DNA from: Polyangiaceae bacterium
Lineage (GTDB): Bacteria; Myxococcota_A; Polyangia; Polyangiales; Polyangiaceae
Direction: 5' to 3'
DNA length: 64,000 nt
Assembly (NCBI GenBank): GCA_025936045.1
Contig: JAICUB010000028.1
Span: forward strand, 27,795-91,794
The notes beneath the pieces were generated by a model that worked only from the letters and a program-made list of their open reading frames with translations, was not told the origin of the DNA and made no database searches. Each line of letters begins with the position of its first letter. Position 1 is the stretch's first letter. This document shows positions 62,172 through 64,000 of this stretch, piece after piece. Both the position numbers and the translations under genes were made by a program.

Positions 62172-63011
62172 CGCGGCTGCGGTCGGCTCAGCGAGCACCC
62201 CGCGGGGCTCGCTCGCGGGCGACGCCGCCTCGCGAACGTGCGGCGTGTGCGGGTAACGCGCGCGCTGCGTGCTCAGGTTCTTCACGATGCCGAGCGCGGC
62301 GAGCCCGCGAATCACCACGTAGCTCGGATCGACCTCGAAGCGGCGCGCCGCGAAATTCGGGCTCATCGCGAACTCGTGGTGGTTGTTCTGGAAGAGCTCG
62401 CCGAGCGTGACGAAGTCGAAGATCAGCGTGTTGCGCGAGGCGTCGGCCGACGCGTAGTTGCGATAGCCGTAACGGTGGCCGGCGTAGTTGACGATGGCGC
62501 CGTGGATCGGACCCATCAAGTAATGAGCCGGGAGCAGGAGGTACCACCACGCGCTCGGGGCGAAGGCGACGTAGAAGCCCGTGTAGAACGCGAGCCAGAC
62601 GAAACGCATCGGCCAGGATTGGCTGAGCTCGTCGAGCACCGGCCACTCCGGACAGGCGCTCCCGAAACGCGCTTCGGGTTCCACGCGGTGGTAGGCGAAG
62701 TCGTCGTAGCGGTGCTTCGTCTCCCACATCATCTTGAGGACGTTCGGCTCGAACACGGGCGAATGTGGATCGCGTTCCGTGTCGCTGAACGCGTGGTGCA
62801 TGCGATGCAAAATCGCGTAGCCGCGCGGGTGGAGGTAGCTCGCGCCCTGCGACAAATACGTGAGGAAGTGGAAAAAGCGCTCCCAGCGAGGCGACAGGTC
62901 GAACTGCCGGTGCGCGCCGTAGCGGTGCAAAAAGAAGGTTTGGCAAAACACCGACGAGAGCCAGTGTCCGGCGAAGAAGAGCAGAATTGCGGTGATCGAG
63001 GGCGCCAGCAT
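62154..63011 (-). CDS. Acyl-CoA/fatty acid desaturase-like protein
   Basis: About 285 residues. The three His boxes of membrane di-iron desaturases are present: HRYGAHR, HRMHH and QNNHHEF. Hydrophobic segments lie between them (FVWLAFYTGFYVAFAPSAWWYLLL). The enzyme should introduce a double bond into acyl chains in the membrane, using a ferredoxin or similar donor. The last 40 residues are Pro/Ala-rich. The neighbouring ACBP gene fits lipid metabolism. Confidence 0.92.
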   Translation of the reverse strand: MLAPSITAILLFFAGHWLSSVFCQTFFLHRYGAHRQFDLSPRWERFFHFLTYLSQGASYLHPRGYAILHRMHHAFSDTERDPHSPVFEPNVLKMMWETKHRYDDFAYHRVEPEARFGSACPEWPVLDELSQSWPMRFVWLAFYTGFYVAFAPSAWWYLLLPAHYLMGPIHGAIVNYAGHRYGYRNYASADASRNTLIFDFVTLGELFQNNHHEFAMSPNFAARRFEVDPSYVVIRGLAALGIVKNLSTQRARYPHTPHVREAASPASEPRGVLAEPTAAALAAQE

Positions 63012-63148
63012 GTCGGGCGGCGAACACTAGCTCCGTTCCGGGGAGCAGGGTACCGCTGCACCAATTTAGAGCCGTAGCGGATCCGTGGCCCGTCCTGGGG
63101 CCGGGCGCGCGCCGGAAAGGCGTGGAGCGCCCTGCGGCGCTGGCTCCG

Positions 63149-64000
63149 CTATTCGTCGACGCGCTCGACGTGGCCGTCGGCGTGCTTCGCGAAGCGCCCG
63201 TCGCCACGGGCGTGCACGGGGCCGTCGCTCGGCCAGGGCCAGCCGCCGAAACGGGTACGCTGGTAGTCGCGGACGGCGTTCTGGATCTCTTCGCGCGTGT
63301 TCATCACGAAGGGGCCGTGTTGCACGACGGGCTTTCCGATGGGCCGCCCTTGCAACAGCAGGAGCTCGACCTCGCCGTCGCCGGCTGCGAGCGGCACGGG
63401 CACGTCGCTCCGCACGCGGGCGGCGACGGGTGAGCCGAAGGAACGCCCCCCGATGCGCACGCCGGGCCCCGAAAAGAAGTAGAGGGTGCGAAGCACGCCT
63501 TCGTCCGCGGCGGGCGGCAGCTCCCAGGTCGCGCCGGCGTCGAGGCGCAGGCACCAGATGGCGACGTCGCTCCCCGCTTCCGACGCCCACGACTTCGGCG
63601 GCGGGGCCGGCGGCCGTTGGCCCTCGAGCGACCCTGCGATCACCGTCACGTCGACGGCGCGCCCGGCGCCGTCCACCGCTCGCACCCGCGGAACGTCCCG
63701 GTTCCATAGCATCGTGAAATGCGGCTCCACGAACTTGCTCTCGGGCGGCAGGTTCAGCCAAATCTGGAAGAGCTCGAGCGTGTTGTCGCTCTCTCGATCG
63801 AGCAGCGGGAACATCTCCGAATGGACGATGCCGGCGCCGGCCGTGAGCCACTGCACGTCCCCCGACCCGAAGCGCGCGGTCGCGCCGAGCGAATCCGAAT
63901 GATCGATGAGCCCGCGCCGGGCGATGGTCACCGTCTCGAAGCCGCGATGCGGGTGCTGCGGAAAGCCGGGCACCACGTCGCCGTGGTACATGCGCCAGCC
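63149..64000 (-). CDS. Pirin-family protein (partial at right edge)
   Basis: The frame stays open to the window end, 284 codons without a stop, so the N-terminus lies beyond 64000. The cupin core is visible: GDVVPGFPQHPHRGFETVTI with the two His ligands, DHSDSLG, GAGIVHSE (His, Glu), and ELFQIWLNLPP. The C-terminal cupin with LYFFSGPGVRIGG completes the pirin fold. Pirins are iron-binding bicupins, some with quercetinase activity and some acting as regulators. The metal residues are all present. An ATG at 63991 (MYHGDVV) is unlikely to be the start because it would cut the first half of the N-terminal cupin. The 137 bases between it and the desaturase gene hold no gene. Confidence 0.93.
   Translation of the reverse strand, partial: GWRMYHGDVVPGFPQHPHRGFETVTIARRGLIDHSDSLGATARFGSGDVQWLTAGAGIVHSEMFPLLDRESDNTLELFQIWLNLPPESKFVEPHFTMLWNRDVPRVRAVDGAGRAVDVTVIAGSLEGQRPPAPPPKSWASEAGSDVAIWCLRLDAGATWELPPAADEGVLRTLYFFSGPGVRIGGRSFGSPVAARVRSDVPVPLAAGDGEVELLLLQGRPIGKPVVQHGPFVMNTREEIQNAVRDYQRTRFGGWPWPSDGPVHARGDGRFAKHADGHVERVDE

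Noticed and set aside
1..64000. CRISPR arrays, tRNA and rRNA genes, transposases
   Set aside because: No regularly spaced repeat-spacer array, cloverleaf-like sequence with CCA-arm signals, 16S/23S signature or DDE transposase motif was seen on reading both strands.

Overview
The window is high-GC, densely packed bacterial DNA that looks like a myxobacterial (Myxococcota, probably Polyangiales-type) chromosome. Four things point that way. Lipoproteins with long Gly/Ser/Thr linkers before their Cys-rich or adhesin-like domains are abundant. There are two PEGA-domain surface proteins and two Ser/Thr kinases. Several large hybrid histidine kinases are present. The EF-G is of the EFG1 subtype, with [10 protein letters not shown] in the P-loop. 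No rRNA, tRNA, CRISPR array, transposase or phage structural gene was found. The first and last genes run off the window.

Layout. 1-5.2 kb: PEGA protein (cut by the left edge), a large beta-helix-like lipoprotein and a Hanks-type kinase, all on the minus strand. 5.2-7.4 kb: accessory stretch with an 18-bp tandem repeat, an unrecognised exported protein, a 176-bp hairpin-rich element with inverted ends, and a Cys-rich lipoprotein. 7.5-10.7 kb: stand-alone NuoD, a UdgX-type uracil-DNA glycosylase, a YCII-family protein and a two-heme lipoprotein. 10.9-17.3 kb: signalling block with a CheB-CheR-PAS-kinase-receiver protein facing a second hybrid kinase that is coupled to a MEDS sensor protein. 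17.4-25.1 kb: GMC oxidoreductase, ThpR-like 2H phosphoesterase, DUF2141 protein, three lipoproteins and a strikingly Cys-rich exported protein. 25.1-27.2 kb: a GFA-family enzyme and a WYL regulator that share a near-identical operator, plus a carbonic anhydrase. 27.3-31.6 kb: FKBP, SET-domain protein coupled to a metallophosphoesterase, then the oxidative-stress cluster dps / peroxiredoxin / oxyR with a visible OxyR half-box.

31.7-40 kb: DUF6178-like protein, a PEGA protein coupled to an FGE-fold lipoprotein, a PolX homologue whose polymerase aspartates are all glutamate, an FHA-GGDEF diguanylate cyclase and a third hybrid kinase. 40-43.2 kb: three overlapping genes for alkylation repair (Ada/AlkA fusion, Ogt, flavin-binding-like protein), divergent from an ECF-like sigma factor, with three GGACGTCC palindromes in between. 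43.2-50.3 kb: polytopic glycosyltransferase-like protein, a DACNV/diadenylate-cyclase-like protein, a deoxyhypusine-synthase-like enzyme and a 1106-residue kinase. 50.3-56.3 kb: vWA-like lipoprotein, polytopic membrane protein, GAF/LuxR-type regulator and a lipoprotein gene with an apparent frameshift in a G6 run. 56.5-64 kb: EF-G, an unusual SDR with a zinc ribbon, a small Acb2/Tad1-hairpin-like protein, acyl-CoA-binding protein, VapBC, a small membrane protein, a fatty acid desaturase and a pirin cut by the right edge.

The best candidates for something under-described are the hairpin-rich element at 6370-6545, the possible cyclic-dinucleotide pair (DACNV protein at 44.6 kb, Acb2-like protein at 60.5 kb), the all-glutamate PolX and the SDR/small protein/ACBP gene set. 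All calls rest on reading the sequence and on memory of protein families; no database search was run.
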